Shown piece by piece: positions 20,398 to 29,152 of a stretch of DNA of 46,848 nucleotides. The stretch is from NCBI GenBank assembly GCA_905339355.1, contig CAJPFZ010000222.1, positions 1 to 46,848 on the forward strand. The letters are read 5' to 3'. Position 1 is the first letter of the stretch, and each line of letters starts with the position of its first letter. A program made the position numbers and the translations under genes. Under the pieces are notes generated by a model. That model saw only the letters and a list, made by a program, of their open reading frames with translations, did no database searches and was not told where the DNA came from. Source of the stretch: Burkholderiaceae bacterium (GTDB taxonomy: Bacteria; Pseudomonadota; Gammaproteobacteria; Burkholderiales; Burkholderiaceae_C).

Positions 20398-21096
20398 CTA
20401 CCGAATCGTCGCCGGCTTGGCCGCCGAGGCCGCGGCGGCCGTTGACAAGGCGCCCATCGATCCGGCCGGTGCACCCGCCCACAGGCGGCGCAGCCGCGCA
20501 AGCTCGGCATCGTAAAGTGCGTTGATGCGCACCATTTCCGACTGCTGGTTCTGGATCAGCGAACGCTGCGCCTCGGTGGCCGCGTCGTTGGCGTCGAGCA
20601 GCTGGCGCAGCTTGTGCGGCAACTGCCTGCCGGCGTAGAACTCGGCTTCGTCCATCAGCGGCTTGCGGTCGGCGGCCAGCGCCGCCAGGCGCCTTTCGGA
20701 CAGCCGCACCGAGGCATGCACGTCGTCGAGCGCCGCGGCGCGGGCCTTGTTGTGCGTCGCCTCGTCGGGAAACCGCGCCATGAGGTTGCGGTCGCGCCGG
20801 GTGGCATCCTTCTGCGCTGCCCGGTCGACCTGCGCCTGGCGCTCGCGCGCCTCCTGTTCGGCGCGTTCGTCGGCCGTCAGCGTGGGCGGCACGATGCGCT
20901 TGACCGAGCCGTCGGGGTTGAGGAGGCGCTGCTCGCGGGTGGAGCATTCGACGATCGGCCGGTCGGACGTGAGCCGTTTGCCGTTGGCGTCGATGCAGCT
21001 GTAGATGCCGGGCGCCGCCCAGGCTGCGCCGGCGGCGAGAAGCCCCGCCGCACAACCCGCCCACCTTGCCGAACGCCAAGCCCCCCGCTTCACCAT
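20398..21096 (-). CDS. DUF4124-domain exported protein
   Basis: 232 aa. A basic N-terminus and hydrophobic stretch (about 10-28, ending GAAWAA) form a likely Sec signal peptide. A short DUF4124-like motif follows, with APGIYSCIDANGKRLTSDRP and VEC, where two cysteines could form a disulphide. The rest is a charged, Glu/Arg/Ala-rich helical region, probably coiled coil, with LTADERAEQEARERQAQ typical of these proteins. No enzymatic function is known for the family. The ATG directly abuts the pyrE stop (TGA then ATG with no spacer), so it is probably translationally coupled to pyrE. Confidence 0.85.
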   Translation of the reverse strand: MVKRGAWRSARWAGCAAGLLAAGAAWAAPGIYSCIDANGKRLTSDRPIVECSTREQRLLNPDGSVKRIVPPTLTADERAEQEARERQAQVDRAAQKDATRRDRNLMARFPDEATHNKARAAALDDVHASVRLSERRLAALAADRKPLMDEAEFYAGRQLPHKLRQLLDANDAATEAQRSLIQNQQSEMVRINALYDAELARLRRLWAGAPAGSMGALSTAAAASAAKPATIR

Positions 21097-21783
21097 TCAG
21101 ACCCCGTATCGTTCGCGATAAGCCGCAACCCGTGAATAATGCGCAGCCAGCGCCGGGTCGTCGTTGGACTGCAAATACTGCATGAGGTCGGCGAGCGTCG
21201 CAATGGAGATCACCGGCAACCCGTACTGAATCCGGAAATCTTCAACGGCCGAGTGCGCCGAAAGGTTGTCATCGCGCCCGCCGCGCTCCATGCGATCCAT
21301 CGCGATCAGCACCGCCGCGGGTTCCGCGCCGGCCGCGCGGATCATCTCCACCGACTCGCGCTTGGAGGCGCCGTCGGTGATCACGTCGTCGATGATGACG
21401 ACGCGCCCCGCAAGCGGCGCGCCCACCATCAGGCCGCCCTCGCCATGGTCCTTGGCTTCCTTGCGGTTATGGCAGAACGGCACGTTGCGGCCCAGGCTCG
21501 AAAGCGAGATCGCGCAGCCCGCGGCCAGCGTGATGCCCTTGTAGGCAGGCCCGAACAGCATGTCGAACGCCACGCCCGAGGCGAGCAGGCGCCGCGCATA
21601 AAATTCCGACAGACGCGCGAGCTTCGCGCCGTCGTCGAACAAGCCCGAGTTGAAGAAGTAGGGCGACAAGCGCCCGGCCTTGGTCTTGAACTCCCCGAAC
21701 CGCAGCACGCCGGAGCGGACCGAAAACGCGACGAAGTCCCGGGCCAGCGAATCATTGGCGGCAGCCGCGCTCATTGAGGACAT
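21097..21783 (-). CDS. pyrE: Orotate phosphoribosyltransferase
   Basis: Converts orotate and PRPP to OMP in pyrimidine synthesis. About 228 aa from the ATG at 21783, or 225 aa from the second ATG at 21774. Family landmarks are KTKAGRLSPYFFNSGLFDDG near the N-terminus, FGPAYKGITLA, HNRKEAKDHGEGG (flexible catalytic loop) and the PRPP-binding motif VVIIDDVITDGAS. The longer start has a weak GGAA upstream. The exonuclease gene starts only 4-13 bp away on the other strand, so each promoter must lie inside the opposing coding region. Longer frames reaching 21948 run antisense into that gene. Confidence 0.96.
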   Translation of the reverse strand: MSSMSAAAANDSLARDFVAFSVRSGVLRFGEFKTKAGRLSPYFFNSGLFDDGAKLARLSEFYARRLLASGVAFDMLFGPAYKGITLAAGCAISLSSLGRNVPFCHNRKEAKDHGEGGLMVGAPLAGRVVIIDDVITDGASKRESVEMIRAAGAEPAAVLIAMDRMERGGRDDNLSAHSAVEDFRIQYGLPVISIATLADLMQYLQSNDDPALAAHYSRVAAYRERYGV

Positions 21784-21787
21784 CGAA

Positions 21788-22573
21788 GTGTTCCGTCTCG
21801 TCACGTTGAATCTGAACGGCATCCGCTCGGCGGCGAACAAGGGCTTCGTGCCCTTTGCCGAGGGATTGGCCGCAGATTGTATGGGGGTGCAGGAAATCAA
21901 GGCCCAGGTCTGCGACATCGCGGGGCGCTTCGACAGCGTGGCGGGCATGAAGGGTCACTTTCACTGCGCGGAGAAGAAGGGCTACTCGGGCGTTGCGCTG
22001 TACAGCCGCAAGGAACCGAGCGACGTCGTGCTGGGCATCGGCAATGAGGAGTTCGACGCGGAGGGCCGCTATGTCGAGGCCCGCTTCGACACGCCCCGGC
22101 GCAAGCTCAGCGTCATCAGCTGCTACTTTCCCAGCGGATCCAGTGGAGAGCACCGCCAGCAGGCGAAGTTCCGCTTCCTCGCGCTGATGGCGCCGCATCT
22201 GATCCGCCTGAAGGCCGAACGTGAATTCATCCTCGTGGGCGACGTCAACATCGCGCACAAGGAGATCGACCTCAGGAACTGGCGCAGCAACCAGAAGAAC
22301 AGCGGCTTTCTTCCCGAGGAGCGCGCCTGGATGACGCATGCGCTCGACGAGATCGGGCTGGTCGACGTGTTCCGCGTGCTCAACCCGCGTCCCGAGCAAT
22401 ACACCTGGTGGAGCAACCGCGGACAGGCCTGGGCGAAGAACGTCGGCTGGCGGCTCGACTACCACCTCGCCACGCCCGCGCTGGCGGCCAAGGCGCTGCG
22501 CGAGCACATCTACCTGGAGCAGCGCTTCTCGGACCACGCGCCGCTCGTGATCGACTACGACTTCACCTTGTAG
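21788..22573 (+). CDS. xth: Exodeoxyribonuclease III / AP endonuclease
   Basis: 261 aa. The start is the GTG at 21788: GAGGA (21776-21780) lies 7 nt before it, and translation from there begins directly with the conserved FRLVTLNLNGIRSA strand. Catalytic motifs of the endonuclease/exonuclease/phosphatase fold are QEIKAQ (metal-binding Glu), GDVNIAHKEIDLRN, RLDYHL and SDHAPLVIDY (catalytic Asp-His). It cleaves 5' of abasic sites and removes blocked 3' ends in base-excision repair. An upstream in-frame extension to 21680 overlaps pyrE and is rejected. Confidence 0.95.
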   Translation: MFRLVTLNLNGIRSAANKGFVPFAEGLAADCMGVQEIKAQVCDIAGRFDSVAGMKGHFHCAEKKGYSGVALYSRKEPSDVVLGIGNEEFDAEGRYVEARFDTPRRKLSVISCYFPSGSSGEHRQQAKFRFLALMAPHLIRLKAEREFILVGDVNIAHKEIDLRNWRSNQKNSGFLPEERAWMTHALDEIGLVDVFRVLNPRPEQYTWWSNRGQAWAKNVGWRLDYHLATPALAAKALREHIYLEQRFSDHAPLVIDYDFTL

Positions 22574-22613
22574 GAGACCCGCGGCGCCGGCGGGCCACGC
22601 GGAATGCGGTGCC

Positions 22614-22619
22614 TAGAAT
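22614..22619 (+). promoter_or_regulatory. Possible -10 element very close to ampG start
   Basis: TAGAAT sits 6 bp before the ampG ATG in the only 52-bp gap between xth and ampG. It resembles a sigma-70 -10, but no good -35 is visible at the standard distance and no ribosome-binding site precedes the ATG. If used, the transcript would be nearly leaderless. Confidence 0.3.
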
Positions 22620-22625
22620 GCCCGC

Positions 22626-24290
22626 ATGACCGACCCCGTCGCCCGCGCCGCGCCGCGTTCACGCTTCGAGCTGGCGGCGCTGCACCGGCTGCTGGTGGTG
22701 GCGCTGCTGGGTTTCGCCTCGGGGCTGCCGCTCGCATTGACGGGCCAGGCGATGCAGGCCTGGCTCACCGCCGAAGGCGTGGGCATCGCGCAGATCGGCT
22801 TCCTGAGCATCGTCGGTCTGCCCTATACGTTCAAGTTCCTGTGGGCGCCGCTCATGGACCGGTTCGAGCTGCCCTGGCTCGGCCGGCGCCGGTCGTGGCT
22901 GGTGCTGACGCAGCTTGCGCTCGCCGGCGCGCTGTGGTGGATGGCGGCCACCTCGCCCGGCCACGCGATACGCGCGTTCGCGATGCTGGCGGTGCTGGTG
23001 GCCTTCCTCTCCGCGTCGCACGACGTGGTGAACGATGCGTACCGCACCGACTTGCTGCATGCGAGCGAGCGCGGCCTGGGCTCCTCGCTGAACGTCATGG
23101 GCTATCGGCTGGCGATGATCCTCTCCGGCGGCGTCGCCTTCATCTGGGTCGACCCCACGCAGGGCGGCGGCTGGACCTGGCCCGAGGTCTATCGGTTCAT
23201 GGGCTGGGTGATGGTCGGCGCCGCCGCCGTCACGGTGGTCCTGCTGCCGCGCCTGCCGATGCGCGCCAGGCCGACCAGCGAGGCGCGGCGCGATCTCACC
23301 GGCTTCTTCGCGGTGGTTGCCGCGGTCGCCGTGGGCGTGCTGCTCAGCGGCGGCATAGGCCAGTGGGTCGCCGATGCCCTGGCCTCGCCGGGCGGCACGG
23401 TGCATGCCCTGGTTTCCGGCGGGCTCGCCCAGCCGCTGGCCCAAACGCTGCTCGCGCCGTTCTTCGACGGCAGCGGGGTGAGCGCGGGACTGCAGGCCAA
23501 ATGGACCGACCTGCTGGCGCTGATGCTGGGCATCGCCCTCACCTTGCCGCTGGCCGCCTGGGCCGCACGCCGCGCGAGGTTCGACACTCTCCTCGGCGGC
23601 CTGCGCAGCTATTTCTCGCAAGCCGGCGCCGCGGCCTTTCTGCTGTTCATCGTGCTCTACAAGCTGGGCGACGCCTTCGCGGGTTCGCTGATGACGCCCT
23701 TCCTGCTGCAGGCGGTGCACTACAGCACGGCAGAGGTCGGCGTCGTCAACAAGATCCTCGGGCTGTGGCTCACCATCGCCGGCGCGCTGATCGGCGGCAC
23801 GCTGATGATCCGCCTCGGACTGTGGCGCTCGCTGCTGTTGTTCGGCGTACTGCAGATGCTGAGCAACCTCGGCTTCTGGTGGCTCGCCGTCAACGGCAAG
23901 GGGCTGCTGCCGGGGCTCACGATCCCGGCCTTCGACTGGAGCTTCGTGCAGCTGGCGCAGGCGACGCCCGTCGACGGCGGGCTGCTGCTCGTCATCGCGA
24001 TCGAGAACCTGTCGGGCGGCATGGGCACCGCCGCCTTCCTCGCCTTCCTGATGAGCCTGTGCAACCAGCGCTTCACCGCGACGCAGTTCGCGCTGCTGTC
24101 GGCCTTTGCCTCGGTCGGCCGCGTATGGGTCGGGCCGCTCGCGGGCGTGCTCGCCGAATCGATCGGCTGGCCCACCTTCTTCATCGTGTCGACCGTTGTG
24201 GCGTTGCCGGCGTTGCTGATGTTGTGGTGGCTGCGCGAGCCGGTGCGCGCGCTCGAAGTCGATCCCGACACGCCGCTGACGGACGATTGA
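22626..24290 (+). CDS. ampG: AmpG-like muropeptide MFS permease
   Basis: 554 aa, major facilitator superfamily with about 12-14 membrane helices. The N-terminal signature, with LLGFASGLPLALTGQAMQAW then SIVGLPYTFKFLWAPLMDR and LGRRRSW, is characteristic of AmpG. That permease imports GlcNAc-anhydroMurNAc peptides for peptidoglycan recycling and influences AmpC induction. The middle (about residues 225-325) carries an extra-long segment between the two six-helix halves. The C-terminal half has GTAAFLAFLMSLCNQRFTATQFALLSA, another AmpG landmark. A general sugar/peptide MFS role is the alternative. Confidence 0.88.
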   Translation: MTDPVARAAPRSRFELAALHRLLVVALLGFASGLPLALTGQAMQAWLTAEGVGIAQIGFLSIVGLPYTFKFLWAPLMDRFELPWLGRRRSWLVLTQLALAGALWWMAATSPGHAIRAFAMLAVLVAFLSASHDVVNDAYRTDLLHASERGLGSSLNVMGYRLAMILSGGVAFIWVDPTQGGGWTWPEVYRFMGWVMVGAAAVTVVLLPRLPMRARPTSEARRDLTGFFAVVAAVAVGVLLSGGIGQWVADALASPGGTVHALVSGGLAQPLAQTLLAPFFDGSGVSAGLQAKWTDLLALMLGIALTLPLAAWAARRARFDTLLGGLRSYFSQAGAAAFLLFIVLYKLGDAFAGSLMTPFLLQAVHYSTAEVGVVNKILGLWLTIAGALIGGTLMIRLGLWRSLLLFGVLQMLSNLGFWWLAVNGKGLLPGLTIPAFDWSFVQLAQATPVDGGLLLVIAIENLSGGMGTAAFLAFLMSLCNQRFTATQFALLSAFASVGRVWVGPLAGVLAESIGWPTFFIVSTVVALPALLMLWWLREPVRALEVDPDTPLTDD

Positions 24291-24397
24291 AGGGCGCCCG
24301 CATAAGCACCCGACTGAGGGCGAAACCGGCGGATTCAAGGCACCATACTTGCTCCGTCCCTGGGAACACCGCCCGCGAACCGCGACTCGGAAGCTTC

Positions 24398-25330
24398 ATG
24401 AACGCTCATTTCGACCCCCAAGCCGACTTCCAACCCGATCCCGCGCTCGGCCTGCACGCCTGGGGCTGCAACTGCGCGCTTCATTCGCGCCGGCGCTTCC
24501 ACGCCACGCTGCTGGGCGCCGGCGCCGCGCTCGCCTTGCCCGGCATCGCCGCGGCCGAGGGCGTGGTGGTGGACGATCGTTCTGGCCTCGCCCAGCTGGT
24601 GCCGGCCGACCAGATCGAAGCCGCTGCAGCGCAGCAATACCGCCAGATGCTGCAGCAGGCTTCGAGCCAGCGCGCGCTCGCGCCGGACGGCCACCCGCAG
24701 GTGGTGCGGCTGCGCGCGATCGCGCAGCACCTGATCCCGCATGTGCTGGCCCCCAATCTCAAGTCGACGCCGCGGGCGCGCGACTGGCGCTGGGAGGTCA
24801 ATCTTTTCGCCAGCAAGCAGATCAACGCCTTCTGCATGCCGGGCGGCAAGATCGCGTTCTTCTACGGCATCCTCGATCAGCTCAAGCTCAACGACGACGA
24901 GGTCGCGATGATCATGGGTCACGAGATGGCCCACGCGCTGCGCGAACACGCGCGCGAGCGCATGGGCAAGACGGCAGCGACCAACGGGCTGATCGAACTC
25001 GGTTCGGCGCTGTTCGGGCTCGGCAGCGGCGGGCGCTACCTCGCCAACATCGGCGGGCAGCTGCTGACGCTGCGTTTCAGCCGCGAGGATGAATCGGAAG
25101 CCGACAAGGTCGGGCTCGACGTGGCCGCGCGATCGGGCTACGACCCGCAGGCCGGCGTGACGCTGTGGCAGAAGATGGGGCAGGCGAGCAAGGGCTCGCC
25201 TCCGCAGTGGCTCTCGACGCATCCGCCGGGGACGTCGCGCATCCAGCAGATCCAGTCGACCTTGCCGGCGGTGCAGCCGCTGTATGCGCGGGCGGAGAAG
25301 CCTCGCCGGCGGTTCGATACGCCGGGCTGA
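24398..25330 (+). CDS. Tat-exported M48-family zinc metalloprotease
   Basis: 310 aa. The zinc-protease motif HEMAH is at 175-179 with the third ligand Glu232 in EDESEAD, giving an M48B-like peptidase domain (about 95-300) related to LoiP/BepA-type periplasmic quality-control proteases. The N-terminus is unusual: a 30-residue lead with a CNC pair (24-26), then SRRRF (30-34) and a hydrophobic helix ending AAA at about 53, which fits a twin-arginine signal peptide. Such export suggests the enzyme folds, possibly with its zinc, before secretion. The ATG at 24398 was chosen because the frame above is a shadow of ampG. Its stop is 22 bp from that of the convergent esterase. Confidence 0.9.
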   Translation: MNAHFDPQADFQPDPALGLHAWGCNCALHSRRRFHATLLGAGAALALPGIAAAEGVVVDDRSGLAQLVPADQIEAAAAQQYRQMLQQASSQRALAPDGHPQVVRLRAIAQHLIPHVLAPNLKSTPRARDWRWEVNLFASKQINAFCMPGGKIAFFYGILDQLKLNDDEVAMIMGHEMAHALREHARERMGKTAATNGLIELGSALFGLGSGGRYLANIGGQLLTLRFSREDESEADKVGLDVAARSGYDPQAGVTLWQKMGQASKGSPPQWLSTHPPGTSRIQQIQSTLPAVQPLYARAEKPRRRFDTPG

Positions 25331-25352
25331 GGCGCCGGCAGACGGCGGCCTT

Positions 25353-26015
25353 TCAGGCCAGCACGCGCAACAGCCACCGGTTCAGATCGGCGATCTCCTG
25401 CGCGCACACCGCGTGCTGCATCGGGTATTCATGCCACTCGAGCGGATAGCCCAGCGCCTGCAGCGCGTCGCGTGAGGCCACGGCGCGGCCGTAGGGCACC
25501 ACCGGGTCGCTGCGGCCGTGCGCCAAGAAGATCGGCACGTCGGCGTTGGCGCTGCTGCGTTCTGCGGCGAGCGTGGCGGCCAGCGGCAGGTAGCCCGACA
25601 TGCCGACCAGCCCGGCCAGCCGCTCGTCGTGACGCAGCCCCGTCAGCAGCGCCATCGCGCAGCCCTGCGAGAAGCCGGCGAGCACGATGCGATGGGCCGG
25701 CACGCCGCGCGCACGTTCGCTGGCGATCAGCGCCTGGACCATCGCCTGCGAGCGCCGCAGCCCCGCTTCGTCCTCGCGCTGCACCAGGTCCATGCCGAGG
25801 ATGTCGTACCAGGCGCGCATCACGTAGCCGCCGTTGATCGTCACCGGCATCGTCGGCGCGTGCGGGAACACCCAGCGCACCGGACCGACGCTGGACAAGT
25901 CCATCTCGTCGGCGAAGGGGACGAAGTCGTTGCCGTCGGCGCCGAGGCCGTGCAGGACGATGATGCTGGCGGTCGGGTTCGGACCGGTTTCGATGTCGAT
26001 GGTGTCGAGTGCCAT
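25353..26015 (-). CDS. Carboxylesterase/phospholipase of alpha/beta-hydrolase fold
   Basis: 220 aa, matching the small carboxylesterase/lysophospholipase-like family (EstB of Pseudomonas, YpfH). Catalytic triad: Ser116 in GFSQG, Asp170 in HGRSDPVVP, His201 in PMQHAVC. The oxyanion region is LHGLGADGNDF (21-31), and FPHAPTMPVTINGGYVMRAWYD is typical of the family. There is no signal peptide, so it is cytoplasmic. It lies 51 bp after the SulP gene on the same strand and may be part of that transcript. The natural substrate is unknown. Confidence 0.92.
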   Translation of the reverse strand: MALDTIDIETGPNPTASIIVLHGLGADGNDFVPFADEMDLSSVGPVRWVFPHAPTMPVTINGGYVMRAWYDILGMDLVQREDEAGLRRSQAMVQALIASERARGVPAHRIVLAGFSQGCAMALLTGLRHDERLAGLVGMSGYLPLAATLAAERSSANADVPIFLAHGRSDPVVPYGRAVASRDALQALGYPLEWHEYPMQHAVCAQEIADLNRWLLRVLA

Positions 26016-26066
26016 GGGCGAATCATCGCATCCGGCGGGCTCCTTCGCCCCGCGCTGGCAGAGCGA

Positions 26067-27743
26067 TCAGACCACCGGCGTCACCGGCGACTCGCCGCGC
26101 ATCGCCTGGTGGTGGCTGAGGTATAGGTCGCCCGCGAACCAGCCGCGCCAACCGCCCATGCGCAAGCCGTCCAGCACGGGCCCCTTCACTTCGCTCAGGT
26201 CGAGCCGGATCCCGCGTCCGGCCAGCATGTCGTGCAACGCCCGCAGCGCCGCGAGACCGCTGAAGTCGATGTGGTTCACCGGCGACATCTGCAGCACGAC
26301 TCGCCGCGTGCCGGGGAATTGCGCGAGGTGCTGCAACACCACGTCGCTCAGCTGCCGCGCGTTCGTGAAGAGCAGGCTCTCGTCGATGCGCAGCGCCAAC
26401 ACCTCCGGCACCAGTTCGACCTCATGGCGGTCGACGTTGCGAAAGTGCTCGGTGCCCGGCACGCGCCCGATCAGCGCCACATGCGGCCGCGCTGTGCGCT
26501 GCAGCAGCAAGGCGATCGAGCCGACCACGCCCAGCGCCAGGGCCCACGCTACCCCGTGCAGCACGGTCAGCGCGCAGACCGCCGCCATCAACACCCACTC
26601 GGGTCGGGCGTAGCGCCAGGCTTCGCGAAACGGCCGCCAGTCGAGCACCGACAGCACGGCGACGATGATGGTCGCGGCGAGCACCGCATTGGGCAGGACC
26701 GCCAGCGGCCGCGCCAGCAGCACGATGGCCAGCGCCATCACGAACGCGGTGAACACGCCGGCCATCCGGCTGCGAGCGCCGGCGTCGAGGTTGACGACGC
26801 TGCGCGTGAAGCTGCCCGCCACCGGCATGCCCGAGCCGAGCGACGCGGCGACGTTGGCTGCGGCCAGGCCGGCCAGCTCGCGCCGCGGCACGATGCGCGT
26901 GCCCTGGCGGCGCCCCAGCGACTCCGCCACGACCAGGCTGCTCACGAAGGTCACCAGCGCGATCAGCGCAGCGCTCGGCAGCAAATGCCACCACAACCGC
27001 GCGTCGAGCGGCGGCGTGGCCCAGCTCTCGCCCAGCGCCGGCAGCTCGCCGACCAGCGCCACGCCGCGCGCGCCGGCACCGCTAGCGGCGGCCACAGCCA
27101 TCGCGATCGCCAGCACCATCAGCGGCGCAAAGCGCGCGAGAAGCGTGGCGCGTGCGGCAGGCATGTGCCGCGAGAGCCAGCGCACGGCGTGGCGGCGCAG
27201 CAGCCACAGCGCGGCGAGCGCCGCGGCGCCGTAGAGCGCGGTCAGCGGCCACCACGGCGTCGGTGCATCGGCCCACGAGGCGAGCACCCGCGGCAGGTTG
27301 GAGCCCTGCGCCGCCGCGCCGAGCAGCACCGGCAGCTGGCTGAGCGCGATCGACAGCGCCGCGCCGGTCTCGAAGCCGTGCAGCACCGGCACGCTGAGCA
27401 GTGCGGCCAGGGCGTCGAGCCGCCACCACGCGGCCAGCGCCAGCAGCAGCCCGACTTCGGCGGCGAGCACGAGTGCGACCGCATGCGGGTTCGCGCCGGC
27501 CGGCGCATCGGCGATCGCCTGCGAGACCATCAGCGCCACGATGGCCACCGGGCCGATGCCCATCACGGGGCTGGAACCGAGCGCGGCGTAGGCCAGCAGC
27601 GGCAGCAGGCTGGCGTAGAGGCCGGCCTGCGGCGGCAGGCCGGCGAGCAAGGCGTAGGCGAGGCTCTGGGGGATCAGCAGGACGCTGACGATGAAGGCGG
27701 CGATGAGGTCGTCGCGGAGGGTGGGGAACGGGGAGACAAGCAT
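26067..27743 (-). CDS. SulP-family inorganic anion transporter with STAS domain
   Basis: 558 aa. The membrane part (about 1-400) begins with the SulP signature VLLIPQSLAYALLAGLPPQAGLYASLLP and has 10-14 helices. A C-terminal STAS domain (about 425-550) includes VNHIDFSGLAALRALHDML, where SulP/STAS proteins keep a conserved Asp-Ser. The family moves sulfate, bicarbonate, chloride or C4-dicarboxylates; substrate cannot be told from sequence. No carbonic anhydrase or sulfur gene is adjacent. The start ATG at 27743 has no clear ribosome-binding site. The 167 bp upstream holds hairpins and a short tandem repeat after the Bug gene. Confidence 0.92.
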   Translation of the reverse strand: MLVSPFPTLRDDLIAAFIVSVLLIPQSLAYALLAGLPPQAGLYASLLPLLAYAALGSSPVMGIGPVAIVALMVSQAIADAPAGANPHAVALVLAAEVGLLLALAAWWRLDALAALLSVPVLHGFETGAALSIALSQLPVLLGAAAQGSNLPRVLASWADAPTPWWPLTALYGAAALAALWLLRRHAVRWLSRHMPAARATLLARFAPLMVLAIAMAVAAASGAGARGVALVGELPALGESWATPPLDARLWWHLLPSAALIALVTFVSSLVVAESLGRRQGTRIVPRRELAGLAAANVAASLGSGMPVAGSFTRSVVNLDAGARSRMAGVFTAFVMALAIVLLARPLAVLPNAVLAATIIVAVLSVLDWRPFREAWRYARPEWVLMAAVCALTVLHGVAWALALGVVGSIALLLQRTARPHVALIGRVPGTEHFRNVDRHEVELVPEVLALRIDESLLFTNARQLSDVVLQHLAQFPGTRRVVLQMSPVNHIDFSGLAALRALHDMLAGRGIRLDLSEVKGPVLDGLRMGGWRGWFAGDLYLSHHQAMRGESPVTPVV

Positions 27744-27808
27744 CGGGGTGGGATGAGGGCGCGCGGGGCAATTCTGGGTTGTTGTACTGGATGCCGTGTT
27801 AACTCAGT

Positions 27809-27912
27809 CGCGGGGCATCGAGCCCCGCTCCTTCGCCGATCGCTGCGCTGGTCGATCCCCTTGAAAGGGGCCCCTCGCCCTTCGCTCCGCTCTCTCCTTC
27901 GCTCCGCTCTCT
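27809..27912. repeat. Cluster of hairpins and a 17-bp tandem repeat
   Basis: Three elements in about 100 bp follow the Bug gene. A 7-bp stem GCGGGGC / GCCCCGC lies at 27809-27827 with a 5-nt loop. A hairpin CCCCTT / AAGGGG lies at 27857-27870. A 17-bp unit, CCTTCGCTCCGCTCTCT, occurs twice in tandem at 27879-27895 and 27896-27912, the second copy running into the Bug stop codon. It may serve as terminator/processing region, or be a member of a dispersed intergenic repeat family. Confidence 0.6.
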
Positions 27913-28903
27913 AGTCGACCTTCGCCCCCGACACCTTCACGACCTGTGCCCACTTCTTCGTCTCGGCAGCGATATAGGCCGCGAAATCGGCGGGGGGCAT
28001 GCCGCTCGGGATCGCGCCTTGCGCAAGCAGCCGCTCCTTCAATGCGGGTGTCGCCATCGCTTTCGCCGTCTCCTGCTGGATGCGGTTGACGATGTCCGCG
28101 GGCGTGCCGGCGGGGGCCAGAAGGCCGAACCAGGAACTCGCGTCGAAGCCGGGCAGCTTGGCCGCCTCCGCGACGGTCGGCAGCTCGGGCAGCGCGGCGC
28201 TGCGCTGGGCGCTCGTCACGGCCAGTGCCTTGAGCCGGCCTGATTTGATGTGCGGCAGCGCAGACGGCAGGTTGTCGAACATCAGGTCCATCGTGCCGCC
28301 GATCAGGTCGAGCAGTGCCGGGCCCGAGCCGCGGTAGGGGAAGTGCACCATGAACGTCCCCGTCATGCTCTTGAACAGCTCGCCGCTCAGATGGATCGAT
28401 GTGCCGTTGCCGCTGGAGGCCATGTTGAGCCGCCCGGGGTTGGCCTTGGCATGGCGGATCAGGTCGGGCACGGAATCGATCTTCAGCGCATCGGCTTTCG
28501 CCGGGTTCATCACCAGCACGTTGGGAACGCCCGCCACCAGCGTGATCGGCGCGAAGTCCTTGATCGGGTCGAAGAGCATCTTCGGGTACAGCGACTGGTT
28601 GATGCCGTGCGTGCCCACCGTGCCCATCAGCAGCGTGTGCCCGTCGGGTGCCGCCTTCGCCACCTCGGCCGCGCCGACGTTGCCGCCCGCACCCGCCTTG
28701 TTGTCGACGATGAACTGCTGGCCGAAGACGCGCGCGAGTTCCGGCGCCAGTGCGCGCGCGAGGATGTCGGTGGTGCCGCCGGGCGGGAAGGGCACCACGA
28801 TGCGCACCGGTCGAGAAGGCCATCGGTCTTGTGCGAACAGCGTGGCCGGCAGAAGGCCGGCGGCGGCCAATGCAAGGAGCTGGCGGCGGTAAACGCGGTG
28901 CAT
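27911..28903 (-). CDS. Bug/TctC-family extracytoplasmic solute-binding protein
   Basis: 330 aa from the ATG at 28903, which has AGGAAG upstream; the longer frame to 29065 lacks this and is rejected. A signal peptide (about 1-24, ending LFAQ) precedes [19 protein letters not shown], the hallmark strand-loop of Bug proteins that contacts a carboxylate ligand. [23 protein letters not shown] and [15 protein letters not shown] are further landmarks. These are periplasmic receptors of tripartite tricarboxylate transporters, hugely expanded in Burkholderiales, where many act without linked TctA/TctB membrane genes. None is present here, so this is an orphan member; ligand unknown. Confidence 0.95.
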   Translation of the reverse strand: MHRVYRRQLLALAAAGLLPATLFAQDRWPSRPVRIVVPFPPGGTTDILARALAPELARVFGQQFIVDNKAGAGGNVGAAEVAKAAPDGHTLLMGTVGTHGINQSLYPKMLFDPIKDFAPITLVAGVPNVLVMNPAKADALKIDSVPDLIRHAKANPGRLNMASSGNGTSIHLSGELFKSMTGTFMVHFPYRGSGPALLDLIGGTMDLMFDNLPSALPHIKSGRLKALAVTSAQRSAALPELPTVAEAAKLPGFDASSWFGLLAPAGTPADIVNRIQQETAKAMATPALKERLLAQGAIPSGMPPADFAAYIAAETKKWAQVVKVSGAKVD

Positions 28904-29152
28904 CGTTTCTTCCTTGTGCTCGGTGGACAGGGTGAGCAGTGTGTGCCCCGGCTTCCGCACGCGGCCAGAGGGCAAGCCCCGAGGTGAGGACTTCGACACC
29001 CCGCAAGGGCGCGCACGGCGGCATCCGGCTTGCCGGGCCCGCCGATTGCTCGGCGTGGCAAGCACGAGCCTGTAATTCCTGACGGGTGCGCAAGCCGCAC
29101 CGCTGTGTCACATTGAGTCGCCCCACGAGCCAACGAGCCACGCGCTGACCCC

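Noticed and set aside
21680-21787. N-terminal extension of exonuclease III to an upstream ATG
   Set aside because: It would overlap most of the first 35 codons of pyrE antisense; the GTG at 21788 has GAGGA at 7 nt and directly starts the conserved strand.
28904-29065. Longer start for the Bug protein
   Set aside because: It would bury the signal peptide behind 54 residues; the ATG at 28903 has AGGAAG and a normal signal peptide.
27744-29152. TctAB membrane genes linked to the Bug protein
   Set aside because: No open frame here encodes the polytopic TctA or TctB proteins; neighbours are a SulP transporter and a hybrid kinase.
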